A DNA stretch of 6,150 bases from Bacteroidales bacterium (GTDB lineage Bacteria > Bacteroidota > Bacteroidia > Bacteroidales > JAGOPY01). Position numbers and translations under genes: made by a program. The notes below the pieces were generated by a model, which saw nothing but the letters and a program-made list of their open reading frames with translations, searched no databases and had not been told where the DNA came from. Each line of letters starts with the position of its first letter. The first letter of the stretch is position 1. The DNA lies in contig DAOWEV010000049.1 in the NCBI GenBank assembly GCA_030638325.1, positions 1 through 6,150 of the forward strand. The letters run 5' to 3'. Positions 1 to 6,018 of the stretch are shown piece after piece.

Positions 1-588
1 AAACATGTGTACAATTAAATCTGTAAAAGCTTTAATATACAATGAAACAGGAACTTTTACTTTTGGTTTCACTATTATAAGCCACCACATTCGGATAATA
101 TTAGGTACTATAATTACAAGGAATACGATCAAAATGGCAAACATTTCAAAGTTATGCCCAAGATGCATTAAAGATTGAGTATTAAATTTTTCTGCAAAAC
201 TAACTGCAATAACCAATATTGCTACTAAAACAAAAGCTATAATTGAAGCAGTTAAAGATTTAAATAAAACTCCGGAAAGGCCTGTCCAGTCATACAATGA
301 TGTCAGGTACCTGCGAAGTATCATCAGCACTTCACCGGGATTGGCATCCCTGGGACATGTTTCCGAACACTCTCCGCAATAATAGCATAACCATGGGTCA
401 ACACTGGACGTCAGCTTATCTTTGAGTCCCATTTGCATGACTCTTATGCTTCTCCTTGGAAAAAGGTTGTCATCGCTGGATAACGAGCAGATAGCTGTAC
501 AGTTACCGCAGTGAAAGCAGTCATTCCATGAATGCAGGCCAAATTCACTCAGTTCTTTTTTCAGGTCCTGGTTAATTCTGTAACTCAT
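1..588 (-). CDS. HdrC/QmoC-like 4Fe-4S dicluster protein with membrane region (partial, C-terminus cut)
   Basis: This open frame was translated by hand from the ATG at 588-586; 196 codons run to the window edge without a stop. Residues 24-34 carry C24-x2-C27-x2-C30-x3-C34, and residues 68-78 carry C68-x2-C71-x2-C74-x3-C78-P. These are two classical [4Fe-4S] binding motifs, as in HdrC. Two hydrophobic segments follow (about 107-132 and 147-173), with H142, H145 and H194 as possible but untested heme ligands. Family knowledge: fusion of HdrC to an HdrE-like cytochrome b membrane part is the plan of QmoC, which passes electrons between a soluble Hdr-like flavoprotein and the quinone pool. The gene starts 17 bases after hdrA behind a strong AAGGAG, so the two are almost surely one operon. 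The membrane-coding part (1 to about 285) is much more AT-rich than the ferredoxin part. The exact partner and the electron direction cannot be told here. Confidence 0.87.
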   Translation of the reverse strand, partial: MSYRINQDLKKELSEFGLHSWNDCFHCGNCTAICSLSSDDNLFPRRSIRVMQMGLKDKLTSSVDPWLCYYCGECSETCPRDANPGEVLMILRRYLTSLYDWTGLSGVLFKSLTASIIAFVLVAILVIAVSFAEKFNTQSLMHLGHNFEMFAILIVFLVIIVPNIIRMWWLIIVKPKVKVPVSLYIKAFTDLIVHMF

Positions 589-596
589 AATGTGTT

Positions 597-602
597 CTCC
601 TT
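597..602 (-). promoter_or_regulatory. Shine-Dalgarno site of the HdrC/QmoC-like gene
   Basis: On the minus strand AAGGAG lies 8 bases before the ATG at 588. It fixes the start codon. It is the only strong Shine-Dalgarno sequence in the window; hdrA, the Crp/Fnr gene, hypF and hypC lack a clear one. This fits efficient translation of the second gene of a tight operon. Confidence 0.85.
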
Positions 603-605
603 TTT

Positions 606-2012
606 TTACAGGGTATTTATGACATCCAATTCCATCTCTTTAACACTCATATCATCCACCTCTTCATTGACAGCATCAGACATAATATTTTGCAATACTT
701 TAGCGGCGGCGGCAGCACCTTGTGCTACCGAATCCGGAATATCTTTTGGCCCCTGACAGGCGCCCGCCACCAGAATGCCTGCGCGACTACTGCTGACAGT
801 ATCATAAACCAGGTCCCGTTCCCGGAACCATCCTTCAATATCCGTATCGATGCCCAGTATCTCAGCAAGCATTTGTGTGTCACCACCTGCTTCGAGGCCC
901 ACTGCCAGTACTACCATGTCTGCAGTCTGTTTTATCAGGTGGCCATTCTCAATATCCTCACTGATCAATTGTAATTTACCATTATGTTCTTCAATCCTCG
1001 CTGTCTTCCCCCGTATCATATGAACCCCTTCAGCCTTAATTCTCTCATAGAATTCCTCATATCCTTTACCAAAGGCACGCATATCGATGTAATACTCATA
1101 AACCTCAGCACCGGGCAGCTTTTCCCTGATCAGATGGGCCAGCTTCAGGGAGTACATGCAGCATACCCTGGAGCAATACTTGTGATGATTCTCATCCCTG
1201 GAACCCACGCAATGTATTAAAGCGATACTTTCAGGCTCCTTATCGTCATCCTTAAAAATCCAGTTACCTTTTTTATCCTGTTGCCTGAAGCAAATATTAC
1301 CCCCGGTAGGGCCGGCAGCATTCACCAGTCTTTCGAACTCAATAGCTGTCAGTACATTCGGGAACTTTCCATAACCATAACGCTCGATCTTACCGGCATC
1401 AAATGTTTTAAACCCGGTGGCTACCACAATATTCCCGACTTCAATCTCCACTTCTTTATCCTGCTCATCAAGATCAATACAATTAACATTGCAGTTCTTA
1501 ACACATACACCACATTTCCCATTCCGGACATATATGCAATTCTCAGCATCGATAACATATTTATTCGGAACTGCTTGCGGAAAAGGGATGTAAATAGCCT
1601 TTCGCATGGTAGTACCGAAATCAAATTCACTCGGTGCCCGGCCCGGGCATTTTTCAGAACACATACCGCATCCTATACAGATGGCAGGATCTACCCTTTT
1701 TGCTTTCTGAAAAACCTTCACTTTAAACTTGCCGGGCCCTCCGCTCACACCCCTGACTTCACAGTATGTCATCAGGTCGATATGAGGATGCTGGACCACT
1801 TCCACCATTTTAGGTGTGAGTATACAGGCAGCACAATCAAGCGTGGGAAAAGTCTTATCGAAAGTGGCCATGTGGCCGCCTATTGTCGCAGACTTTTCAA
1901 TTAGGTATACTTTGTTGCCGCTGTTTGCAATCTCAAGCGATGTCTGAATGCCTGTAATTCCTCCGCCTATGACGAGGGTACTGGTGTTTAAAACTGCTTT
2001 TTGATTATTCAT
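606..2012 (-). CDS. hdrA: HdrA-like FAD/iron-sulfur protein (CoB-CoM heterodisulfide reductase subunit A family)
   Basis: This 468-residue protein belongs to the HdrA family, flavoproteins that route electrons between ferredoxin, hydrogenase or formate modules and HdrBC or quinone modules. Seen: an N-terminal FAD dinucleotide-binding loop (GGGITG, residues 16-21), LDCAACILTPKM around C60/C63, a first ferredoxin motif C112-x2-C115-x2-C118-x3-C122-P, a second C159-x7-C167-x2-C170-x3-C174, ATG at 198-200 of the flavin fold, CVGSRD (268-273), YCSRVCC (279-285), and a C-terminal AGACQGPKDIPDSVAQGAAA block. Methanogen HdrA is roughly 650 residues; this form keeps the thioredoxin-reductase-like fold with its inserted ferredoxin domain but lacks the extra N-terminal domain and the C-terminal ferredoxin. 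It is thus nearer in size to QmoA but carries more clusters. Cys60/63 and Cys268/280/284/285 probably ligate further clusters (inference). No good Shine-Dalgarno precedes the ATG. The next gene is its membrane-bound HdrC-like partner. Confidence 0.93.
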   Translation of the reverse strand: MNNQKAVLNTSTLVIGGGITGIQTSLEIANSGNKVYLIEKSATIGGHMATFDKTFPTLDCAACILTPKMVEVVQHPHIDLMTYCEVRGVSGGPGKFKVKVFQKAKRVDPAICIGCGMCSEKCPGRAPSEFDFGTTMRKAIYIPFPQAVPNKYVIDAENCIYVRNGKCGVCVKNCNVNCIDLDEQDKEVEIEVGNIVVATGFKTFDAGKIERYGYGKFPNVLTAIEFERLVNAAGPTGGNICFRQQDKKGNWIFKDDDKEPESIALIHCVGSRDENHHKYCSRVCCMYSLKLAHLIREKLPGAEVYEYYIDMRAFGKGYEEFYERIKAEGVHMIRGKTARIEEHNGKLQLISEDIENGHLIKQTADMVVLAVGLEAGGDTQMLAEILGIDTDIEGWFRERDLVYDTVSSSRAGILVAGACQGPKDIPDSVAQGAAAAAKVLQNIMSDAVNEEVDDMSVKEMELDVINTL

Positions 2013-2048
2013 AATCTACTATTATCCTGTTTTTGAGCAATTTAGTTT

Positions 2049-2068
2049 ATTGTTAATTAATTCACAAT
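2049..2068. promoter_or_regulatory. 20-bp near-perfect palindrome, Crp-type operator candidate
   Basis: ATTGTTAATT followed by AATTCACAAT is a palindrome with one mismatched pair. On the minus strand it contains TGTGA-N6-TAACA, one base away from the classical Crp-type TGTGA-N6-TCACA. It lies just downstream of the transcription start predicted from the promoter at 2078-2106 (about +4 to +23), a place where a bound regulator would repress. The dyad is seen in the sequence; its function and binding protein are inferred. Confidence 0.45.
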
Positions 2069-2077
2069 GACAGGGTA

Positions 2078-2106
2078 ATAATAGGAAGGTTTATAACCAG
2101 TGTCAA
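2078..2106 (-). promoter_or_regulatory. Candidate promoter of hdrA (TTGACA-17-TATTAT)
   Basis: Read on the minus strand, TTGACA (2106-2101) is followed after exactly 17 bases by TATTAT (2083-2078). This is a full -35 box and a one-mismatch -10 box. Transcription would start near 2071 and leave a leader of about 58 bases. No Bacteroidota-type TAnnTTTG box was found on the minus strand of this gap. Because the primary sigma factor of Bacteroidota prefers that other motif, use of this promoter is plausible but not certain. Confidence 0.5.
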
Positions 2107-2118
2107 TGACGACTGTCA
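2107..2118. promoter_or_regulatory. FNR-type dyad TGAC-N4-GTCA next to the hdrA promoter
   Basis: The palindrome TGAC-GACT-GTCA has the geometry of FNR-family sites (TTGAT-N4-ATCAA). Its centre (2112.5) is at -41.5 from the start inferred at 2071, the class II position where Crp/Fnr proteins activate. The neighbouring gene encodes such a regulator. The dyad and spacing are seen; occupancy and start site are inferred. Confidence 0.42.
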
Positions 2119-2140
2119 GGAGAGGATATGATTTTTGTCC

Positions 2141-2164
2141 ATGACAAAACATGATGAATGTCAT
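2141..2164. repeat. Inverted repeat ATGACA-N12-TGTCAT within a TGACA cluster
   Basis: ATGACA (2141-2146) and TGTCAT (2159-2164) are inverted around a 12-base spacer. TGACA/TGTCA also occurs at 2068-2072, 2101-2105, 2114-2118 and 2174-2178, giving six copies in about 110 bases upstream of hdrA. The spacer is too long for one ordinary Crp/Fnr dimer site, so this may be a set of half-sites or chance. Confidence 0.3.
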
Positions 2165-2228
2165 TTTTTAGATTGACAGTTGGAATTGATACAGCAAACA
2201 GGAAGGGAAAATAGAAGCGGCACCTGCA

Positions 2229-2270
2229 GATGGCAAACGGAAAACGGTAAATGGCTAACGGTTAATGATC
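2229..2270. repeat. Short degenerate 7-base repeat (AAYGGNN), six units
   Basis: Six consecutive 7-base units (GATGGCA, AACGGAA, AACGGTA, AATGGCT, AACGGTT, AATGATC) keep an AAYGGNN consensus; the first and last are the weakest. The run stops 7 bases short of the stop codon of the Crp/Fnr gene, on its 3' side. The unit resembles the reverse complement of the 6019-6150 array (ACGGTTT, ACAATTT), so it looks like a diverged member of the same family. Confidence 0.65.
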
Positions 2271-2277
2271 ATCGCTT

Positions 2278-2994
2278 TTAGTAAAAAACCTTTCCAAGCT
2301 TACGAAGGCTATCAATATCAAGCAGGATTATATTTCGGCCTTTAACAGCAATCAGTTTTTCTTCTCTAAATTCAGATATCAAACGAATAACCGTCTCGGT
2401 AGCAGTTCCAACAATGTTTGCCAGGTCTTCACGAGACAGTGTTATGGGAACTTGTTCATCGTCAGACTCGACCTTAACCGGATCTGTGGTAAAAACATTA
2501 TTCAGGATAAGCAATGATTCAGCAAGACGCTCCCTTACCGGTTTTTGAGCCATGGAAGTCATTTTGCCTTCTGCCTCCTCAAGCAAGGTACTCAGCATGA
2601 CGATCATGCAATTTGAGATCTCCGGATACTTTTTCACATATTGGAGAAAAACCTGCTTACTGATATAACATCCTGTTGAATCAACCAAGGTGATAGCAGA
2701 TGCAGTGTATTTCCGTCCACTCAAAAGAGCGCGTACTCCTAACAAACTACCTTCGGTAACAATGCGTACAATCTGCTCTTTCCCATCGACACCTATTCTT
2801 GAAATCTTTATTTTTCCCTGGCTGAGGCAATACAGTCCTGTCGGTACCATGCCTTCGTGGAAAATGGCCTGACCTTTCTTATACACGGTACTGACTTTGG
2901 TCTTATTCAATAACTTGACATCTTCTTCCGACAGGTAGGAGAAACATGTCATCTTCTTGATATCGCAATACTTACAATTGAAATCCCGGGTCAT
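2278..2994 (-). CDS. Crp/Fnr-family transcription regulator, likely with oxygen-sensing [4Fe-4S] cluster
   Basis: The protein has 238 residues, the usual length for this family. An N-terminal effector beta-roll (about 20-125; GQAIFHEG at 41-48, SQGKIKI at 58-64) is followed by a long dimer helix (about 130-165) and a C-terminal winged helix-turn-helix (about 186-225, LSREDLANIVGTATETVIRL). In the recognition helix E200 and R204 match the E-xxx-R of CRP and FNR that reads a GA step; the serine of FNR is isoleucine 203. C7-x2-C10-x6-C17 at the N-terminus plus C109 correspond in place to the four cluster cysteines of E. coli FNR (C20, C23, C29, C122; spacing x2 and x5 there). A redox or oxygen sensor is therefore likely, though an NO sensor is possible. 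It lies upstream of hdrA in the same direction and is divergent from hypF, so both are natural targets. No Shine-Dalgarno is seen before the ATG. Confidence 0.93.
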   Translation of the reverse strand: MTRDFNCKYCDIKKMTCFSYLSEEDVKLLNKTKVSTVYKKGQAIFHEGMVPTGLYCLSQGKIKISRIGVDGKEQIVRIVTEGSLLGVRALLSGRKYTASAITLVDSTGCYISKQVFLQYVKKYPEISNCMIVMLSTLLEEAEGKMTSMAQKPVRERLAESLLILNNVFTTDPVKVESDDEQVPITLSREDLANIVGTATETVIRLISEFREEKLIAVKGRNIILLDIDSLRKLGKVFY

Positions 2995-3035
2995 ATAAAG
3001 TAATTGTTTTGCGTATTAATTTCGTCGCTAAAAGT

Positions 3036-3046
3036 AAAAAAAAAAA
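3036..3046. repeat. Run of 11 adenines between divergent genes
   Basis: Eleven A in a row lie 42 bases upstream of the Crp/Fnr start codon (a T-run on its coding strand) and about 200 bases before hypF. Such homopolymers can slip in replication and change promoter spacing; here no promoter box could be placed on it with confidence. Confidence 0.8.
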
Positions 3047-3060
3047 TCACCAGATCGTAA

Positions 3061-3207
<147 letters not shown>

Positions 3208-3212
3208 TAAAC

Positions 3213-3220
3213 TACTTTTG
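3213..3220 (+). promoter_or_regulatory. Bacteroidota-type -7 box of hypF (TAnnTTTG)
   Basis: TACTTTTG is an exact match to TAnnTTTG, the known -7 motif of the primary sigma factor of Bacteroidota. It lies 25 bases before the ATG at 3246, giving a leader of roughly 20 bases. No TTG is found at the -33 position; that position falls inside the repeat array. The site supports the hypF start at 3246 rather than any start further upstream. Confidence 0.6.
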
Positions 3221-3245
3221 TGCTCCTGTTCATGAAACAAAGCAA

Positions 3246-5528
3246 ATGCCGGCAAAACGAATACATATCAAAGGACTGGTGCAGGGAGTTGGGTTCCGGC
3301 CTTTTATATACCGCACGGCCGTTAACCATAATCTGAAAGGTTGGGTTGAAAACCGCAACGACGGGCTTATCATCCATGTGGAAGGAAATGAGACGGACCT
3401 GGAAAAATTCCTCAAAGATATTCCCGGTCAGGCCCCTGAAGCATCCAATATTTTTTCCATCGACATTGAATCTATCTCTGAAAGTAAACATACTCAGTTT
3501 TTTATTAAGAAAAGTGAAAACAGATCTGATGAGATCACTGAAATAAGCCCGGATATTGCTGTGTGCGAAGAATGTCTCAAAGACATGAAGGAGCAGGATC
3601 ACAGGCTGGACTATCCCTTTATTAACTGTACCAACTGCGGCCCCCGGTTTACCATCATCAAAGACCTGCCATATGACCGTGACAAGACGACAATGGATCC
3701 TTTTCTCATGTGTGACACCTGCAGATATGAATACGGGAATATTATGGACCGGCGTTTTCATGCGCAACCGGTAGCCTGCAATAACTGTGGTCCTGAATAC
3801 CAGCTTTTTCATAAGGAAAAGACCTTTACCGAACCGGGTAAGATTTTAGAAATCACTTGCACGCTCCTTGAAAAAGGAAAGATAATGTCCATCAAGGGCC
3901 TTGGGGGATTCCACCTCGCCTGTGATGCTCAGAATGATAAAGCGGTAAGTGAACTGCGAAAAAGAAAGAACAGGGATGGAAAACCTTTTGCTGTTATGTT
4001 CAGGGATGTTACCAGCCTCAGAGAGTTTCTTGAAGTCAGTCCTGAGGAAGAACAGCAATTACTCTCCTGGAGACGGCCCATCATGTTGCTGAAGAACAAA
4101 ACTACAGGCCTGAAACTGGCGGATGATGTGAGCGTTGGATTTAATACCACGGGAGCTATGCTCCCTTATATGCCATTTCATTACCTGCTGTTTGAACGGC
4201 TGAAACTTCCCGTGATCGTTTTGACAAGCGGGAATATCGCTGACGAACCCATCATTATCGATAATGATGAAGCATTGATCAGGTTAAAATCTGTTGCTGA
4301 CAGCTTTCTAATATACAACCGTGACATCTACAACAGGACCGATGATTCTGTACAAATGGTAACCGGCAAAAAGAACAGGCTGATCCGCAGGTCGAGGGGA
4401 TACGTTCCGAATCCTGTTCATCTGAAAATTGATACTGAGGGCATCCTCGCTACAGGGGCCGAACTGGTAAACTGTTTCTGCATTGGGAAGGGCAAGCAGG
4501 CTATTATGAGTCAGCATATTGGAGATCTTAAAAATATAGAAACATTGGGGTTTTACACCGAGGCAGTGGGCCGTTTCCAAAAGCTGTTCCGGGTCTCCCC
4601 TACCCTGATCGTTCACGACATGCACCCGGATTACCTGTCAACCAGGTTTGCAAATGAAATAATTAACAGCGCCGGCGAGAAAAATCCCATCAAATCCATC
4701 GCAGTGCAGCACCATCACGCACATATTGCTTCCTGTATGGCCGAGCATGAGCTTGATGAAAAGGTGATCGGCGTCAGTTTTGATGGCACCGGATACGGAG
4801 ACGACGGGAACATCTGGGGTGGTGAGTTTTTCGAATGTGACCTTCAGGATTATGAGCGCATTACACATTTCGATTATGTGCCTATGCCGGGTGGGGACAA
4901 AGCTACCAAACAGCCCTGGAGAATGGGTATAGCTTACCTTTACAGGTTTTATGGCAGGGATCTCTTCAAGCTGGAACTGGAATTCATCAAAAACCTCCCG
5001 GAAGACCATATTCAAATGTTGATGATGGCCATAGATAATCATATTAACTGCCCGGTAACTTCCAGCGCCGGCCGGCTTTTTGATGCCGTTGCCGCCATCA
5101 TGAGCATCTGCACACATTCATCTTTTCATGCCGAAGCACCCATGAGGCTGGAAAGTATTATTGATGATACGGTAAAAGGAGCTTATGATTTTGAGTTGAA
5201 TGAGACGATCGTAATGGAAAAGACCATCCGGGGCATCGTTGAGGATCTTCTCAATGGAAACACTTCGAACTCTGTTGCTGCTAAATTCCATAATACGATC
5301 ATAAATATTATTTTTGCAGTCGTTGAATCGATAAGAGAAAAGAGACAACTCCGGAAAGTTGTACTGTCAGGAGGAAGCTTCCAGAACCGCTATATCCTGG
5401 AAAGGATTGAGAACAGGCTCAGCCGTGCGGGATACGAAGTATATTCTCAAAGCAGGATTCCTTCAAACGACGGAGGGATCGCTCTTGGGCAGCTTGCGAT
5501 AGCGGCAAGGAGAAGAGCTGAGAGTTGA
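3246..5528 (+). CDS. hypF: Carbamoyltransferase HypF, [NiFe] hydrogenase maturation
   Basis: HypF turns carbamoyl phosphate and ATP into the carbamoyl adenylate that is moved to the C-terminal cysteine of HypE and becomes the cyanide ligands of the [NiFe] centre. With the ATG at 3246 the protein has 760 residues, the normal size, and begins MPAKRIHIKGLVQGVGFR. In order: acylphosphatase domain (1-90; catalytic R18 and N36), two zinc-finger-like motifs C107-x2-C110/C128-x2-C131 and C156-x2-C159/C178-x2-C181, YrdC-like nucleotide domain (about 196-385; KGLGGFHLACDA near 217, LTSGN near 325), and Kae1-like domain (about 400-750; HHHAH 489-493, FDGTG 512-516, GGSFQN 709-714, NDGG 741-744). All key motifs are present, so the enzyme looks intact. 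The frame stays open upstream to a TTG at 3009, but that stretch translates the repeat array and is not protein. The last codons (GAG AGT TGA) lie in the next array. Confidence 0.97.
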   Translation: MPAKRIHIKGLVQGVGFRPFIYRTAVNHNLKGWVENRNDGLIIHVEGNETDLEKFLKDIPGQAPEASNIFSIDIESISESKHTQFFIKKSENRSDEITEISPDIAVCEECLKDMKEQDHRLDYPFINCTNCGPRFTIIKDLPYDRDKTTMDPFLMCDTCRYEYGNIMDRRFHAQPVACNNCGPEYQLFHKEKTFTEPGKILEITCTLLEKGKIMSIKGLGGFHLACDAQNDKAVSELRKRKNRDGKPFAVMFRDVTSLREFLEVSPEEEQQLLSWRRPIMLLKNKTTGLKLADDVSVGFNTTGAMLPYMPFHYLLFERLKLPVIVLTSGNIADEPIIIDNDEALIRLKSVADSFLIYNRDIYNRTDDSVQMVTGKKNRLIRRSRGYVPNPVHLKIDTEGILATGAELVNCFCIGKGKQAIMSQHIGDLKNIETLGFYTEAVGRFQKLFRVSPTLIVHDMHPDYLSTRFANEIINSAGEKNPIKSIAVQHHHAHIASCMAEHELDEKVIGVSFDGTGYGDDGNIWGGEFFECDLQDYERITHFDYVPMPGGDKATKQPWRMGIAYLYRFYGRDLFKLELEFIKNLPEDHIQMLMMAIDNHINCPVTSSAGRLFDAVAAIMSICTHSSFHAEAPMRLESIIDDTVKGAYDFELNETIVMEKTIRGIVEDLLNGNTSNSVAAKFHNTIINIIFAVVESIREKRQLRKVVLSGGSFQNRYILERIENRLSRAGYEVYSQSRIPSNDGGIALGQLAIAARRRAES

Positions 5529-5609
5529 GAGATGAGAGAAGTCGGAAGTCGGAAGACGGAAGACGGAAGATGTGAGTAGTGAGGGAGCGAGGGGCGAAGC
5601 GAGGAAGCA
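5520..5609. repeat. Composite 7-base repeat array (array 2), overlapping the hypF stop codon
   Basis: Period-7 modules on the plus strand: GAGAGTT/GAGAGAT/GAGAGAA, GTCGGAA twice, GACGGAA twice, GATGTGA, GTAGTGA, then a GCGAGG/GAAGCGAGG-rich tail (about 5583-5609). The order matches the reverse complement of array 1 and the plus strand of array 3. The first unit holds the last codons of hypF, and TGA (5526-5528) is made of repeat bases. The strand is mostly purine. The tail resembles, from memory, GATTGCTTC...CTTCGC-type repeats seen in many bacteria. No hairpin terminator is visible. Confidence 0.87.
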
Positions 5610-5644
5610 ATCTGAAATTGTATCATTTAATCATTAAAAAAACT

Positions 5645-5884
5645 ATGTGTTTAAGTATACCGGCAAGGGTAGAATCCATTAAGGACGATATGGCCTTCGT
5701 ATCGGTTGGCGGCGTTGAGTACAAAGCCAGCCTGCAGATGATCGATGACGTTCAAATAGGCGATTATATATTGTTGCATACCGGGTTTGCCATACAGAAA
5801 ATCAGCGAGGAAGATGCTATGGAGACTCTGAAGCTGTTCGAGGAATTTGAGGCGTTGAACCGGCAAATGGGCGATGAGATTTGA
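5645..5884 (+). CDS. hypC: HypC/HupF-family hydrogenase maturation chaperone
   Basis: The protein has 79 residues, typical of HypC. It starts with the signature MCLSIPAR, where Cys2 is the essential residue that, with HypD, carries the Fe(CN)2(CO) unit and then binds the hydrogenase large subunit. The fold core (FVSVGGVEYKASL, GDYILLHTGFAIQKI) and the C-terminal helix EEDAMETLKLFEEFE are all family features. The start is fixed by the signature: Cys must follow the first Met, so the 22 extra codons open upstream to a GTG at 5579 are rejected. No Shine-Dalgarno is seen; the leader is A-rich. It follows hypF by 116 bases in the same direction, so co-transcription is likely, though a repeat array fills the gap. 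The last codons GAG ATT TGA belong to the next array. No hypD or hypE is visible; they would be expected further right or elsewhere. Confidence 0.96.
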   Translation: MCLSIPARVESIKDDMAFVSVGGVEYKASLQMIDDVQIGDYILLHTGFAIQKISEEDAMETLKLFEEFEALNRQMGDEI

Positions 5885-6018
5885 GATTTGAGAGCTTAGA
5901 GTTGAGAGAGAGCGAGGGAGAGACTGAGGGACTAAGGGACTGAGGGACTGAGGGACTGAGGGAGGGATGAGAGTTGAGAGATGGAAGTCCGAAGTCGGAA
6001 GACCGAAGACGCGAATAG
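5876..6018. repeat. Composite repeat array (array 3), overlapping the hypC stop codon
   Basis: Starts with GAGATTT twice, which contain the last codons and TGA stop of hypC, then GAGAGCT, TAGAGTT and GAGAGAG. An octamer block (5923-5962) follows, then GAGTTGA, GAGATGG, AAGTCCG, AAGTCGG, AAGACCG, AAGACGC, GAATAGT and entry into the TAAATTG array. The order equals that of array 2 and of array 1 read in reverse. With 6019-6150 it explains the whole 266-base gene-free stretch after hypC; no gene or terminator is visible there. Confidence 0.88.
5923..5962 (+). repeat. Octamer tandem repeat ACTGAGGG, five units
   Basis: Five adjacent 8-base units, four ACTGAGGG and one ACTAAGGG (second). It is the only period-8 block among period-7 modules and lies inside array 3. 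This looks like an independent slippage expansion from the GAGGGA-rich text around it. Confidence 0.9.

Noticed and set aside
532..756. Small frame across the hdrC/hdrA junction on the plus strand
   Set aside because: Covers the operon junction in antisense and has no coding features.
1281..1904. 207-codon frame opposite hdrA
   Set aside because: Shadow of the ferredoxin and flavin-domain codons of hdrA; the protein has no recognisable motif.
2229..2277. Intrinsic terminator after the Crp/Fnr gene
   Set aside because: Only a short ATGATCAT palindrome is present, without a stable stem or a T-run in the right place.
4638..5117. 159-codon frame opposite hypF
   Set aside because: Antisense shadow of the Kae1-like domain; no family motif, no start signal.
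5419..5610. 63-codon minus-strand frame over the end of hypF
   Set aside because: Made of array 2 (SSDFRL, SLNSQL-like text) and hypF antisense; a consequence of the stop-free strand.
5579..5644. Earlier start of hypC (22 extra residues)
   Set aside because: HypC needs its conserved cysteine right after the initiator Met; the extension is repeat-derived and basic.
5529..5644. Intrinsic terminator between hypF and hypC
   Set aside because: The stretch is mostly purine and no GC-rich hairpin followed by a T-run could be drawn.
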